Shown: piece by piece, positions 17,410-27,102 of the stretch | Numbering within the stretch: the first letter of the stretch is position 1 | How the letters are laid out: every line of letters begins with the position of its first letter | Assembly: GCA_013792135.1 (NCBI GenBank) | Contig: VMSP01000025.1 | Coordinates: forward strand, 24,732 to 88,731 | Source of the DNA: Desulfocapsa sp. | Lineage (GTDB): Bacteria; Desulfobacterota; Desulfobulbia; Desulfobulbales; Desulfocapsaceae | Direction: 5' to 3' | Length of the DNA: 64,000 nt | Notes under the pieces: generated by a model | The model's input: the letters and a program-made list of their open reading frames with translations, nothing else | What the model was told of the DNA's origin: nothing | Databases searched by the model: none | Position numbers and translations under genes: made by a program

Positions 17410-18936
17410 TTAATGAAGAATTAATTCTGCGGCAGCAACTGCCTGACCCTGATGCGCATGAAACTGATCAAGGAGATTAACAACACTGATGTGCATAAGA
17501 TCAATAAACGGCTGAGGTCCCAGACCGATCCAGAAGACAAAGAAAAGAAAAGGGCATAAAATAATAATCTCACGCAGATTGAGATCTTTCAACCAGGATT
17601 GATCAGGGTTATCTGTTCCGCCCCAGACAATCTTCTGCAGCATGCGCAACATATAGGCTGCGGCCAGAACTGCACCGGGAATGGCTGCAAGGGCAAGGAC
17701 TGTACTGTGTTTAAATGTTCCGGCTAAAATCATAAACTCGCCTACAAAACTATTTGTGCCTGGGAAACCGAATGATGAGAGCGAAAAAAAGGTAAGAAAA
17801 GTGACATAGATCGGCATATACTTGCCAACCCCTGTGGCGGAACGAAGTTCCCGACTGTGAGTCCGTTCATAAATCATACCGACACAAAGGAATAAGGCAC
17901 CAGTGGTGATTCCGTGGTTAATCATCTGCAGGATGGAGCCTTCCACACCCTCAATGTTCAGGACAAAAATACCCAGGGTGACAAATCCCATATGACCGAC
18001 AGAAGAGTAAGCAATCAGCTTTTTCATATCCTGCTGAGCCAGGGCGGTAAAGCCGCCATAAATAATGCCGGCGATGGAGAGCCAGAGAACGTAGGGCATG
18101 AATAACGTCGTGGCCTCTGGTGTGATGGGCAGGGCAAATCGAAGGAAACCATATGTTCCCATCTTCAAGAGAACAGAGGCCAAGATAACAGAACCGGCCG
18201 TTGGTGCCTCAACATGTGCTGCCGGTAACCATGTATGGAAGGGAAACATCGGAACCTTGATGGCAAAAGCGAGAAAGAAGGCAATGAAAAGATATATCTG
18301 GGCTGTCAGTGAATAATTCTGCCACATCATATCGGGTATAAAAAAGGAGTAGTTATTGGTTTTGTAGAGCCATATAATTGCAACCAACAACATGATTGAT
18401 CCAGAAAGGGTGTAGAGGAAGAATTTTATTGATGCGTAAATCTTCCGTGGTCCACCCCAGATACCGATGAGCAGGTACATGGGAATCAGCATAGCCTCCC
18501 AGAGGATATAAAAAAGGACAAAATCCAGGGCCATAAAGACACCCAGCATAGCAGTTTCCATGATCAACAGGCAAATCATGAAAGGTTGAACGCGGGTTTT
18601 GATATAGCTCCATGATGCAAGAATACAGAGCGGCATGATGAATGTTGTCAGCATCACCAGCAGGATAGATATACCATCAATACCGATTACATATTGGATA
18701 TTAAGTGAAGACACCCAGTTGTACTGCTCTACGAATTGAAACTTTGCTGAACTGGTGTCAAAGGCGCTGACAAGCGGAATTGAAAGTATGGCTGTCAGAG
18801 CAGTTATGCCAAGCGCCCAGTAACGGGCAAAAAACTCGTTTTTCACAAAGAGCAGTAACACGGCTCCTGCCAGGGGCAAAAAAATAAGGGTGCTCAGAAT
18901 ATGTGGATAATTTGGATTAATAAGTAGTTGATCCAT
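17410..18936 (-). CDS. nuoM: NADH-quinone oxidoreductase subunit M
   Basis: The 508-residue antiporter-like subunit has the TM5 glutamate in FYILWEAMLIPMYLLIG, the TM7-8 region FHTWLPAAHVEAPTAGSV and a lysine in LLKMGTYGFLRF. It also shows AYSSVGHMGFVTLG, diagnostic for NuoM. It is expected to form one of the proton channels of the membrane arm. It lies between nuoL and nuoN with short spacers. Confidence 0.95.
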   Translation of the reverse strand: MDQLLINPNYPHILSTLIFLPLAGAVLLLFVKNEFFARYWALGITALTAILSIPLVSAFDTSSAKFQFVEQYNWVSSLNIQYVIGIDGISILLVMLTTFIMPLCILASWSYIKTRVQPFMICLLIMETAMLGVFMALDFVLFYILWEAMLIPMYLLIGIWGGPRKIYASIKFFLYTLSGSIMLLVAIIWLYKTNNYSFFIPDMMWQNYSLTAQIYLFIAFFLAFAIKVPMFPFHTWLPAAHVEAPTAGSVILASVLLKMGTYGFLRFALPITPEATTLFMPYVLWLSIAGIIYGGFTALAQQDMKKLIAYSSVGHMGFVTLGIFVLNIEGVEGSILQMINHGITTGALFLCVGMIYERTHSRELRSATGVGKYMPIYVTFLTFFSLSSFGFPGTNSFVGEFMILAGTFKHSTVLALAAIPGAVLAAAYMLRMLQKIVWGGTDNPDQSWLKDLNLREIIILCPFLFFVFWIGLGPQPFIDLMHISVVNLLDQFHAHQGQAVAAAELILH

Positions 18937-18962
18937 TCCCGGTGGTCCTCAAAATCTGTGGT

Positions 18963-20750
18963 TTATAGCCAGACGTAAGCTACAAGAATAACGGCTGCAA
19001 ATGTTACCGTATAATATATTGTCTGCTGAATCTGACCGCGCTGGAGAACCAGACTGACACGCCGACCGATGGCGCGTACACAACGGGCCGTTCCATCAAC
19101 TACGCCGTCAATTCCATTCCAGTCAAACCATGACCAGAATTGTGAAGTAGTCATCAGGCTATTTAACCCGACAACTCTATATGCTTTGCTGAATGCGGTA
19201 TCAAACCACTGTAAAGGATTGGTAACCGTCCATAGAAAACATTGTCCACCTTTCCGGTAGAACCAGTCCAGGTCCAGACTGATTGTTTCTCTGGCTGTAA
19301 TGTATTTGCGCAGCAGAAAGAATCCCAAAGCGGTAAGTGCAAGAATCTGCAGGGTTTCGCTCAGATGATAGGCTCCATAAGGATGATATGCAATCTCGGT
19401 GTTGGGGAGCATGCCATAGAGAAAGGGAAGATAGGAACCAATGAAGATGCATAAAAATCCAGCGACCGCCATGGCAAGTTGCATGTTCCATGGCGGATCC
19501 TCGGCCTTTTCCCAGGTTTCAGCACTGCATTTATTGTCACTGAAAAAGAGAAGATAGGGTAGCCTGAGGCCAGCCACCAGAAAGGTTCCGGCAGAAACAA
19601 CTGTCAGGAGAAAACCGGCCCAGAGGATGTGTGATTCAAAGCTGGCACTGATGATCATTGATTTGGAGACAAATCCTGAGAGAAAGGGGAAGGCCGAAAC
19701 TGATATTCCCCCAATGACCAGAAAAACAAAGGTAATAGGCATCTTCTTGTAGAGGCCGCCCAGTTCGGTAAATTTCGATTTACCCGTGGAATGAATGACT
19801 GCACCAACTGCCATAAAGAGCAGCCCTTTATAGAGAATATGAGCGAAGGCATGGGCACAGGTGCCATTTATGGCAAGGGCCGTACCAATGCCCACTCCTG
19901 TTACCATATATCCGACCTGGGAGATAATCTCCCAGCCCAGGAGTTTGCGGACATCATTTTCCATGATCGCATAAATGATGCCGTAGATGGCCATGACGAC
20001 CCCGAGCACAATGAGTACATCAAATCCGGCACAGCTTCTGGCCAAGGTGTAGATGGCTGTTTTGGTAGTGAAGGCGCACATGAAGACGGAACCGGTAACC
20101 GTGGCCTTGCTGTAGGCATCTGGTAACCAAGAATGCAGTGGAGGAACTGCGGCATTGAGCATCAGGCCAATCATGATCAGCCAGGTATACAGTTCAGGAC
20201 TCTGGACATTCAATTGGACAAAGGAGAGGTCACCGGTGGCCTGATATCTGAGGACAAATCCCAGCAGTAGAATAACTCCGCCAAAGGTATGAACGAGTAT
20301 ATATCGATACCCTGCCGCCAGTGATTCAGGATCCTTTTTGAACCAGATAAGGAAGGTGGAGGCAAAGGCCATCATCTCCCAGAAAAGGAACAACACCAAG
20401 AAATCCCCACAGTAGATGACACCCAAAGAACCTGCCACATAAAACCAGGCAGCAATATGCTGCCATTCATCTTCTACATGCATGCCGTAGATGGTGCCGA
20501 TAATTGCCATCAGTGACATGATAAAGCCAAAAATCATAGACAGGCGATCAACACGGCCAAAGGTGAGCTCCCAGTCGAGAAATTGCAATACACCATAAGT
20601 GCCTGGATGCTGGCTCAGATAGAGTACATCCAAAAAGGTCAATAAGGGAATCAGAAAAAGAAAAGGTTTTCTGAACGGTCCCCTGACCAAGGGCAGGAGA
20701 AGTGCCCCAATGATCATGATGAGAGCCGGATGGAAAAAATTAGTTGTCAT
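18963..20750 (-). CDS. nuoL: NuoL-type antiporter subunit with C-terminal extension
   Basis: The 595-residue protein has the antiporter core with the TM5 glutamate in LFLFWEMMAFASTF and LHSWLPDAYSKATVTGSV. A long C-terminal part ends with VDGTARCVRAIGRRVSLVLQ and one last TM helix, as in the lateral helix of NuoL. The core also resembles Mrp/MnhD-type antiporter subunits, so NuoL is assigned mainly by the C-terminal extension and gene order. Start ATG 20750 follows GGGAGGA and overlaps the small upstream gene by 11 bases. Confidence 0.85.
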   Translation of the reverse strand: MTTNFFHPALIMIIGALLLPLVRGPFRKPFLFLIPLLTFLDVLYLSQHPGTYGVLQFLDWELTFGRVDRLSMIFGFIMSLMAIIGTIYGMHVEDEWQHIAAWFYVAGSLGVIYCGDFLVLFLFWEMMAFASTFLIWFKKDPESLAAGYRYILVHTFGGVILLLGFVLRYQATGDLSFVQLNVQSPELYTWLIMIGLMLNAAVPPLHSWLPDAYSKATVTGSVFMCAFTTKTAIYTLARSCAGFDVLIVLGVVMAIYGIIYAIMENDVRKLLGWEIISQVGYMVTGVGIGTALAINGTCAHAFAHILYKGLLFMAVGAVIHSTGKSKFTELGGLYKKMPITFVFLVIGGISVSAFPFLSGFVSKSMIISASFESHILWAGFLLTVVSAGTFLVAGLRLPYLLFFSDNKCSAETWEKAEDPPWNMQLAMAVAGFLCIFIGSYLPFLYGMLPNTEIAYHPYGAYHLSETLQILALTALGFFLLRKYITARETISLDLDWFYRKGGQCFLWTVTNPLQWFDTAFSKAYRVVGLNSLMTTSQFWSWFDWNGIDGVVDGTARCVRAIGRRVSLVLQRGQIQQTIYYTVTFAAVILVAYVWL

Positions 20751-20991
20751 AATAATCCTCCCGGGTCATGATCCCGCTTTTGCCGACTACTCTTGCCACC
20801 ATTATAACGACTGCACAGGAGCCCAAGCCAAAGAGAGACCAGAAGCCTGGTATCAACTTTTCAGCCCAAGTGTGCGCATGACTGGTGTCAACGGTCAGGC
20901 TCCAGATTACTATGAGGGCGATACCTCCATAGCAGCAATATTTAACCGTCTGTAACCGGTCTCGTAGATAATCGATAAAATTGACAATCAT
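20740..20991 (-). CDS. Small two-TM protein of the nuo cluster
   Basis: The 83-residue protein has two likely membrane helices (GGIALIVIWSLTV near residues 22-34 and LFGLGSCAVVIMVARVVG near 53-70) and a charged tail TREDYYDN. It overlaps the upstream antiporter gene by four bases (ATGA) and nuoL by 11, so it is firmly embedded in the operon and probably co-translated. I do not recognise a family. It could be an accessory membrane-arm subunit that positions the extra antiporter module. Confidence 0.75.
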   Translation of the reverse strand: MIVNFIDYLRDRLQTVKYCCYGGIALIVIWSLTVDTSHAHTWAEKLIPGFWSLFGLGSCAVVIMVARVVGKSGIMTREDYYDN

Positions 20992-22469
20992 CCTGTCACC
21001 GCCTTAACAAATTGCATCATAAAGTTTGGGAAGATACCAAGGAGGACAGAGATCGTACATGCAATGAGGATGGGGATCAGCATGGACAATGGCGCCTCTT
21101 TGATACCTTGAAACGTTTCACCTTCCGGGCGTTTGCCGAAAAATGCCTTAATGGTAACGGGTGCGAAATACCCGACATTGAGCATGGTGCTGGCGATAAG
21201 GATGAGCAGTATCCCCATCTGGTGGGCCTGAATGGATCCCACCAGCAGATTCCATTTGGTGACAAATCCGGCAACAGGTGGTGCGCCAATCATTGAGAGT
21301 GAGGCAATGGCAAAGGCCCCGAAGGTAAATGGCATGGTCTTTCCAAGTCCTCCCATATCCGAGATATCTTTCTTGTGCGCGGCAATGTAAATGGCGCCTG
21401 CGCAAAAGAAGAGGGTGATTTTAGCGAAGGCATGATTGACGATATGGATCAGGCCGCCATCAATACCTGCGGGGGTAAGAAGGGCCACACCCATGATGAT
21501 ATAAGAAAGCTGGCTGATGGTTGAATAGGCTAGCCGTTCCTTGAGGTTGTTTTTGGACAGGGCAAGCACTGAGGCCATGATCACGGTAAATCCGACAAAG
21601 TAAGCAGTGGGAATTCCAAGATTCAAGGCATGCATGGTATCAACCCCGAAGACGTAGAGCATGACCCGTGTGGTGCAAAAGACACCAACCTTGACTACGG
21701 CCACTGCATGGAGCAGAGCGGAAACGGGAGTGGGGGCGACCATGGCACCTGGCAGCCAGTGATGAAAGGGCATGATCCCGTTTTTGGCAAAACCAAAGAG
21801 ACAGAAAACGTAGAGCATGATAACCAGGCCATGGTTAACATCTGGCGGGAATATACCTGTTGAGATATTGGTGGCAAAATCAAGGGTCCCGGTCAGGACA
21901 TAGATCAGGATCAGGGCGGGCAACAGAAATGCCTTGGCGGTAGTTGTCAGATAGACAATGTATTTACGGGCGCCATTGTACCCTTCAGCATCCTGATGAT
22001 GGGCAACCAAGGGGTAGGTGCATATCGATACGATCTCATAAAAGAGATACAGGGTAAAAAGGTTGTCAGAGAAGGCGACCCCGATTGCCCCAAAGATTGA
22101 CAGGGCAAAACAGGCGTTGAATCTGGTCTGCGCATGCTCGTTGTGGGCCCGCATATATCCCATGGAGTAGAAGACGGCGATAGTCCACAGCGATGATGCC
22201 ACCAGGGCGAAGATCATGGACATGGCGTCGGCCCGAAGGGTGACAGTAACTCCGGGAAGGATGCTGAACATGTGGAAAATCATGGTCTTACCTGAAAGTA
22301 CTGTCGGGATCATTGAGGCGACAAGTAAAAACAGGATGATTGAGGCAACACATGAAACACCTTCTCTGATGTTTTCATTTTTCCCCATAAACATGACACC
22401 CAGAGTACCAACGAGCGGCACGAGGAGTGCTACGAGAAGTTTAGCGGAACTGACCGTTGTTATATCCAT
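20988..22469 (-). CDS. Additional NuoL/MrpD-like proton antiporter subunit
   Basis: The 493-residue multi-pass protein has a TM5 glutamate (LFYEIVSICTYPLV), a lysine in TTTAKAFLLPAL, FHHWLPGAMVAPTPVSALLH near residues 236-255 with VVKVGVF, and AYSTISQLSYIIMG. All are hallmarks of the complex I/Mrp antiporter family. Together with nuoL, nuoM and nuoN this makes four such subunits, one more than canonical complex I. It sits between nuoK and the small two-TM gene. It lacks the C-terminal extension of NuoL. Confidence 0.9.
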   Translation of the reverse strand: MDITTVSSAKLLVALLVPLVGTLGVMFMGKNENIREGVSCVASIILFLLVASMIPTVLSGKTMIFHMFSILPGVTVTLRADAMSMIFALVASSLWTIAVFYSMGYMRAHNEHAQTRFNACFALSIFGAIGVAFSDNLFTLYLFYEIVSICTYPLVAHHQDAEGYNGARKYIVYLTTTAKAFLLPALILIYVLTGTLDFATNISTGIFPPDVNHGLVIMLYVFCLFGFAKNGIMPFHHWLPGAMVAPTPVSALLHAVAVVKVGVFCTTRVMLYVFGVDTMHALNLGIPTAYFVGFTVIMASVLALSKNNLKERLAYSTISQLSYIIMGVALLTPAGIDGGLIHIVNHAFAKITLFFCAGAIYIAAHKKDISDMGGLGKTMPFTFGAFAIASLSMIGAPPVAGFVTKWNLLVGSIQAHQMGILLILIASTMLNVGYFAPVTIKAFFGKRPEGETFQGIKEAPLSMLIPILIACTISVLLGIFPNFMMQFVKAVTG

Positions 22470-22486
22470 GACAGATGTTCCTTTTC

Positions 22487-22813
22487 CTAACCGTTAAGTT
22501 CGACCAGATCTTCAGTGTCGACTGATTTATAGTTGCGATATACTGCGATAATTATACTGAGACCGATGGCTGCTTCAGCCGCGGCTATAGCCATAATAAA
22601 AAGAGTGAAAACTTGACCCACTGTGGGATCTGGTGCGGTAAATCTGTTAAAGGCCATAAAATTAATGGAAGCTGCGGCCAGTATCAGCTCAGAGGAGATA
22701 AGCATACCAATGAGAGTACGATGGGTCACAATCCCATAGACTCCCATGCCAAACAACATGGCTGCCAGATACAAAAAGGTATTCAGATTGTTGTATAGAG
22801 TAAGAAATGACAT
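22487..22813 (-). CDS. nuoK: NADH-quinone oxidoreductase subunit K
   Basis: The protein (108 residues) has three TM helices. The glutamates in ISSELILAAASINF and AIAAAEAAIGLSIIIA correspond to the two functional membrane glutamates of NuoK in the E-channel. Its start overlaps the end of nuoJ by one base. An N-terminal extension before the first helix is minor. Confidence 0.94.
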   Translation of the reverse strand: MSFLTLYNNLNTFLYLAAMLFGMGVYGIVTHRTLIGMLISSELILAAASINFMAFNRFTAPDPTVGQVFTLFIMAIAAAEAAIGLSIIIAVYRNYKSVDTEDLVELNG

Positions 22814-23361
22814 TATTTGCTCCTCCCGGCGCGGGCGATGACCAGTGCTCCAATGATTGCAATAAGCAGGACAATGGATATGAGTTCAAAGACCATGGAG
22901 TAACTGGTCAGAAATTGAATTCCTATCTCTTTCACTGTTCCGCCATTGACCTTAGGAAGCGAGGTGAACTTTGCTCGCATCGCCATAACGATCAAGCCAA
23001 TGGTGACAATACCGGCGGTAATAAATGCAAGTGGCCCTGAGAGTGGACCCGCTGGCCCATTTTTTTTATTTTCCTCAGGAGCGGCGAGCATGATAGCGAA
23101 AGCAATGGTGATACAGACAGCTCCCACATAGATGAGTATCTGCATCAATGCCACAAATGGTGAGTTCAGGAAGTAATACAGAGCGGCTACCCCGATAAAA
23201 CAGACAACAAGTCCTGCTACCGAGCGTACCAGTCTTTCTGCGGTACAGGCAATGAGCCCACCAATAAGGGTTACTGCCATCATTACAAGAAAGATCAGTC
23301 CAGTCAGGCCGTCAGCGGTGAACAGCCCTGGCGCTTCTGTTATGGCCATGGAAGGGTTCAT
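22813..23361 (-). CDS. nuoJ: NADH-quinone oxidoreductase subunit J
   Basis: The protein (182 residues) has five TM helices. It contains NSPFVALMQILIYVGAVCIT near residues 67-86, with the tyrosine-glycine segment of the flexible TM3 of NuoJ. It overlaps nuoI by four bases and nuoK by one. Confidence 0.93.
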   Translation of the reverse strand: MNPSMAITEAPGLFTADGLTGLIFLVMMAVTLIGGLIACTAERLVRSVAGLVVCFIGVAALYYFLNSPFVALMQILIYVGAVCITIAFAIMLAAPEENKKNGPAGPLSGPLAFITAGIVTIGLIVMAMRAKFTSLPKVNGGTVKEIGIQFLTSYSMVFELISIVLLIAIIGALVIARAGRSK

Positions 23362-23816
23362 GCGTTTCTCTCCTCCAACCGTTTAAGAAGATTAAAGTGA
23401 AAATCTTCCTTGCGCGTAGATGCAAGATTATATTCTTTTGAAAATTCTAATGCCCCAAAGTTGCAATTTTCAACACATTGACCACATAGTGAGCATTTCG
23501 TAAAATCAAGATCGTATTTGCTTAACACCTTTTTCTTTTTAACCTTTCCGTCAACTTCGATATCCACAGAGACAGATTCCAGGCTGATGCACCCTGAAGG
23601 ACAGGCGCGCTGGCACATCCCACAGGCGACACATTTTGGCTTCCCATCTTCATCGGCAATGAGCTCGATATGTCCACGAAATCGTGCAGACATCTTGAGG
23701 GTCTGATAGGGATACTGAACAGTTACGGTTGGTTTGAAAAATTCTCTAAAGGTTATACTCATCCCAATAAGCAGACTTTTACTACCATAGAATATATCGC
23801 TGAAATAACCGCCCAT
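23358..23816 (-). CDS. nuoI: NADH-quinone oxidoreductase subunit I (8Fe ferredoxin-type)
   Basis: NuoI carries clusters N6a and N6b that pass electrons to NuoB. The protein (152 residues) has two motifs, CVACGMCQRACPSGC and CSLCGQCVENCNFGALEFS, and the expected RFRGHIEL start of the globular part. Because the NADH module is absent, this subunit is a plausible docking site for the unknown electron donor (inference). It overlaps nuoJ and follows nuoH by one base. Confidence 0.95.
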   Translation of the reverse strand: MGGYFSDIFYGSKSLLIGMSITFREFFKPTVTVQYPYQTLKMSARFRGHIELIADEDGKPKCVACGMCQRACPSGCISLESVSVDIEVDGKVKKKKVLSKYDLDFTKCSLCGQCVENCNFGALEFSKEYNLASTRKEDFHFNLLKRLEERNA

Positions 23817-23817
23817 A

Positions 23818-24804
23818 TTAGAACACCTTCAGTAATCCTGCCGTGAGAAGCAGGTTGAACAGGGATATAGGAATAAGTATTTTCCAGGACAGATTAAGCA
23901 GTCCATAGATGGTTGTTCGTGGAAAGGTCCAGCGAATCCAGATAAATGTGGCAATCAGCAGGTAAATTTTAAGAAGGAACCACCATACCCCTGGAAACAT
24001 ACCGAAAGGACAATCCCAGCCTCCAAGGAAAAGAATTGTTGTCAGGCTGGCTCCAATGACAATATTTGCATATTCTCCCATGAAGAAGAGTCCAAAACCC
24101 ATACTGCCGTACTCGGTATGGAAGCCGGCTACCAGCTCACTCTCGGCCTCTCCAAGATCAAAAGGGGCGCGATTTGTTTCTGCCAGTGAGCAGATAAAAA
24201 ATATAATAAAAGAAATGGGCATTAATGGACTCTGTAGGGAGGGAAATATATTCCAGTGCCAGAAACCACCACTTTGCGCCATACTGATCATCTTAAGATC
24301 CATTGATCCAGTTGTCATGACCACGGTGATTGCCGTGATCAGCATGGGAATTTCATAGGAGACATTCTGTGATACTGCCCTGACTGATGCCATGACAGAA
24401 TATTTGTTACGTGATCCCCAGCCGGCAAAGAGAATGGCCATGGCTCCCATGGAGGCGAAGGCAAAGATGACAAGGACTCCAAGCTCCATGTTATGGGCGG
24501 CAATTCCTTCGCTGAAGGGAATGGTGACAAAACTCATAATGGCTGGCGCCATGGCCAGCACAGGGGCAACCATAAACAGGATTTTGTCAGCACCGCCTGG
24601 GATCATCAACTGTTTGGTCATCAGTTTGATGCCGTCAAGAGGTGGCTGCAGAAGTCCGAAGGGACCATTGATATTTGGACCTGGACGGCGCTGAATACGG
24701 GCTGCTCCTCTGCGCTCAGCCCAGACCAGATAGGCAGCATTGGCAGCGGCAAAGGCGATGGCTATCACCACAGCAACTATGACATTTAATAATGTTAAAC
24801 TCAT
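23818..24804 (-). CDS. nuoH: NADH-quinone oxidoreductase subunit H
   Basis: NuoH forms much of the quinone chamber. The protein (328 residues) has AERRGAARIQRRPGPNINGP near residues 30-49, FIIFFICSLAETNRAPFDLGEAESELVAG split across residues about 196-224 and FIWIRWTFPRTTI near 292-304; the charged loops match the family. Gap to nuoD is 72 bases. Confidence 0.95.
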   Translation of the reverse strand: MSLTLLNVIVAVVIAIAFAAANAAYLVWAERRGAARIQRRPGPNINGPFGLLQPPLDGIKLMTKQLMIPGGADKILFMVAPVLAMAPAIMSFVTIPFSEGIAAHNMELGVLVIFAFASMGAMAILFAGWGSRNKYSVMASVRAVSQNVSYEIPMLITAITVVMTTGSMDLKMISMAQSGGFWHWNIFPSLQSPLMPISFIIFFICSLAETNRAPFDLGEAESELVAGFHTEYGSMGFGLFFMGEYANIVIGASLTTILFLGGWDCPFGMFPGVWWFLLKIYLLIATFIWIRWTFPRTTIYGLLNLSWKILIPISLFNLLLTAGLLKVF

Positions 24805-24876
24805 CGAGCTTCTCCCTTATTCCACTTCTCAATCAAATGGTAAGTTTTTACGGTCTTTTTTGATTTAGAAATGAAA

Positions 24877-25995
24877 TTACCTGTCTATTTCTGGTATTAC
24901 GAGGTCCAGACTTCCCATAAATGCAAGGGCATCCATTATTAACATCCCTTCGCATGCTTCATCAAAGAGGTGCATATTCGAATATGTTGGTGAGCGCAGT
25001 TTCAGGCGGTAGGCATTTTTATCACCATCACTTACGATTCTGATTCCAAAACTTCCGCGCGCGGTTTCCACTGCCTGATAGTAATCACCGACTGGAAGTT
25101 TGATGGTTTTTGGTTTCTTCTCAACCATGATGGGGCCGTCGGGTAATTTTTCCAAACCCTGTTCAATGATTCTCAGTGATTGTTCCATCTCATCCATTCG
25201 CACCTTGTAACGGGCCAATGAATCACATTCATGATATACCGGGACATCAAAATCAAACTCTGGATAGACAGAATAGGGCTCATTCTTACGGACATCAAAG
25301 TTGATTCCAGAGCCTCTGGCAACCGGGCCTGTGGCTCCGTATTTGCGGCACATCTCAGCCGAAACAGGGGCGATTCCTTCCAGTCGTTTTTGGAAGATAA
25401 TGTTCCCAGACACCAAGGCGTCATATTTTTTGAGAGATTTTCGCATCCGGGGGATAAAACGTTTAGCTGCCTCAATAAAATCATCGTCTACATCATTGTA
25501 GAGGCCACCAAATCGGTAATAGCAATACGTTAAGCGAGCACCGGTTACGGCCTCCAGCATATCAAGAATATGTTCACGATCCTGAATGGCGTACATGAGA
25601 GGACTGAAGCCGCCAAGGTCCATGACAAAGGCGCCAAACCAGAAGAGGTGGGATGCCACTCGATTCAGTTCAACAGTGATGGCCCGTATATACTCAGCAC
25701 GTTCCGGAACTTCAATGCCAGCAGCGCGTTCTATGGCCAGGACGTGGCCATGGGTATATCCTAAAGCACCAAGGTAATCCAGACGGCTTAAGTTGGGAAG
25801 ATACTGGGCATAAGTCCTGTTCTCACCCATTTTTTCGTGCATGCGGTGAACATAGCCAAGGACGGTTTCTGCCTTGACAATATATTCACCATCCATTTGC
25901 ATTTTGACCCTGAGAACACCGTGGGTTGCTGGATGCTGTGGCCCTACATTCAGGAGGAATGTCTCGTCCGGTCGGAGTTGAATTGGAGCGCTCAT
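24877..25995 (-). CDS. nuoD: NADH-quinone oxidoreductase subunit D
   Basis: The 49-kDa-type subunit lines the quinone site. It has 372 residues, shows NVGPQHPATHGVLR near residues 16-29, GYVHRMHEKMGENRTY, and ends with MGSLDLVIPEIDR, all diagnostic. The [NiFe]-hydrogenase cysteine pairs are absent, so it is not a hydrogenase large subunit. It overlaps nuoC by four bases; nuoC and nuoD are separate, unlike fused NuoCD in some bacteria. Confidence 0.96.
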   Translation of the reverse strand: MSAPIQLRPDETFLLNVGPQHPATHGVLRVKMQMDGEYIVKAETVLGYVHRMHEKMGENRTYAQYLPNLSRLDYLGALGYTHGHVLAIERAAGIEVPERAEYIRAITVELNRVASHLFWFGAFVMDLGGFSPLMYAIQDREHILDMLEAVTGARLTYCYYRFGGLYNDVDDDFIEAAKRFIPRMRKSLKKYDALVSGNIIFQKRLEGIAPVSAEMCRKYGATGPVARGSGINFDVRKNEPYSVYPEFDFDVPVYHECDSLARYKVRMDEMEQSLRIIEQGLEKLPDGPIMVEKKPKTIKLPVGDYYQAVETARGSFGIRIVSDGDKNAYRLKLRSPTYSNMHLFDEACEGMLIMDALAFMGSLDLVIPEIDR

Positions 25996-26480
25996 GCCTT
26001 GAAATCCTTTAAGAGTGGATGGAAATCTGCATCTTCAGGAAGGAGCAGGGGAACAAGGTGGGGGTGACCCGCAAATTTTATACCAAAAAAATCGTGGGTC
26101 TCACGTTCATGCCAGTTTGCTCCGGCGTATATTGTGGAGATGGTGGGGACTTCAGGTTTTTCGCGAGGCATCCTGGTGCGGATAATCACTCGGCAGGTGT
26201 CAAAATCGTAACGGGAAAAGTCATAAATAACTTCCAGTTGGTTATCTTTGATCCAGTCTACCCCGGTGATACTTTCAATGAAAAAACCGCCTTCATCAAG
26301 AATAGTAACTGCTGCAAGAAGTTGATCTGCAGCAACCTGAGCATCAAGATGGTATCCATGGGTTTTGTAATCACGAGTGAGAACACCATTACCCCTGGGG
26401 GTACCAGCCTCAGCTTCATCTGCTGGAACAGATCCGGCAAAGAGTGCTTGCAGTGCTTGTTGTGTCGTTTCTAATATCAT
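25992..26480 (-). CDS. nuoC: NADH-quinone oxidoreductase subunit C
   Basis: The 162-residue protein is the 30-kDa-type subunit that contacts NuoB and NuoD. The signature HERETHDFFGIKFAGHP lies near residues 127-143, and the family tail LLLPEDADFHPLLKDF follows. It is separated from nuoB by 82 bases without a gene. Confidence 0.94.
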   Translation of the reverse strand: MILETTQQALQALFAGSVPADEAEAGTPRGNGVLTRDYKTHGYHLDAQVAADQLLAAVTILDEGGFFIESITGVDWIKDNQLEVIYDFSRYDFDTCRVIIRTRMPREKPEVPTISTIYAGANWHERETHDFFGIKFAGHPHLVPLLLPEDADFHPLLKDFKA

Positions 26481-26562
26481 GATCCTGTGGCTCCGAAGGA
26501 GTGTGAAGCGTTTTAGTGACTGACTTTATTATATTTAATGTAGCCTTGAAAACGTAATTAAT

Positions 26563-27102
26563 TTATACAGCCTCAGGGTCTTTCCATCTCTTCCAACCGG
26601 AAATTTTATGTTCGAGTTCAATGATACCCTGCAGGAGTGCCTCTGGGCGTGGAGGGCATCCAGGAACATAGACATCAACCGGTAAAAACTGGTCGGCACC
26701 CAGAACAATGCCATACTGTCCTTCAAAGGCAAAAGGGCCACCTGATATCGCGCAGTTGCCAAGGGCCATAACCCACTTGGGTTCAGGCATCTGGTCGTAG
26801 AGCGTTTTGATGCCCGGTTGCATTTTTTTTGAGATGGTGCCGGCCACAATCATCACATCACTTTGTCGTGGAGAGGGACGAAAAACTTCAGCTCCAAAGC
26901 GTGACATGTCAAACCTGGCACAGCCTGTTGCCATCATTTCGATGGCGCAGCATGCCAGGCCGAACGTAAGTGGCCATAAGGAATTTGCCCGGCCAAGATT
27001 GATCAGTTTATCGGCGATGGCAAACTGAACGAATGATGAAGGTACTGCTTCTACTGGTGAAGGTACGTTTTGCGTTCCCACTTGAATACTCCCTTGATCC
27101 AT
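26563..27102 (-). CDS. nuoB: NADH-quinone oxidoreductase subunit B
   Basis: NuoB binds cluster N2, the last FeS centre before quinone. The protein (179 residues) has the CC pair in [13 protein letters not shown], Cys in [12 protein letters not shown] and Cys in [12 protein letters not shown], matching the N2 ligands. Its frame begins inside nuoA, overlapping by 52 bases, which is long. No better Met or GTG start with a ribosome-binding site lies downstream, so I keep ATG 27102, but the true start could be a few residues later. Confidence 0.94.
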   Translation of the reverse strand: MDQGSIQVGTQNVPSPVEAVPSSFVQFAIADKLINLGRANSLWPLTFGLACCAIEMMATGCARFDMSRFGAEVFRPSPRQSDVMIVAGTISKKMQPGIKTLYDQMPEPKWVMALGNCAISGGPFAFEGQYGIVLGADQFLPVDVYVPGCPPRPEALLQGIIELEHKISGWKRWKDPEAV

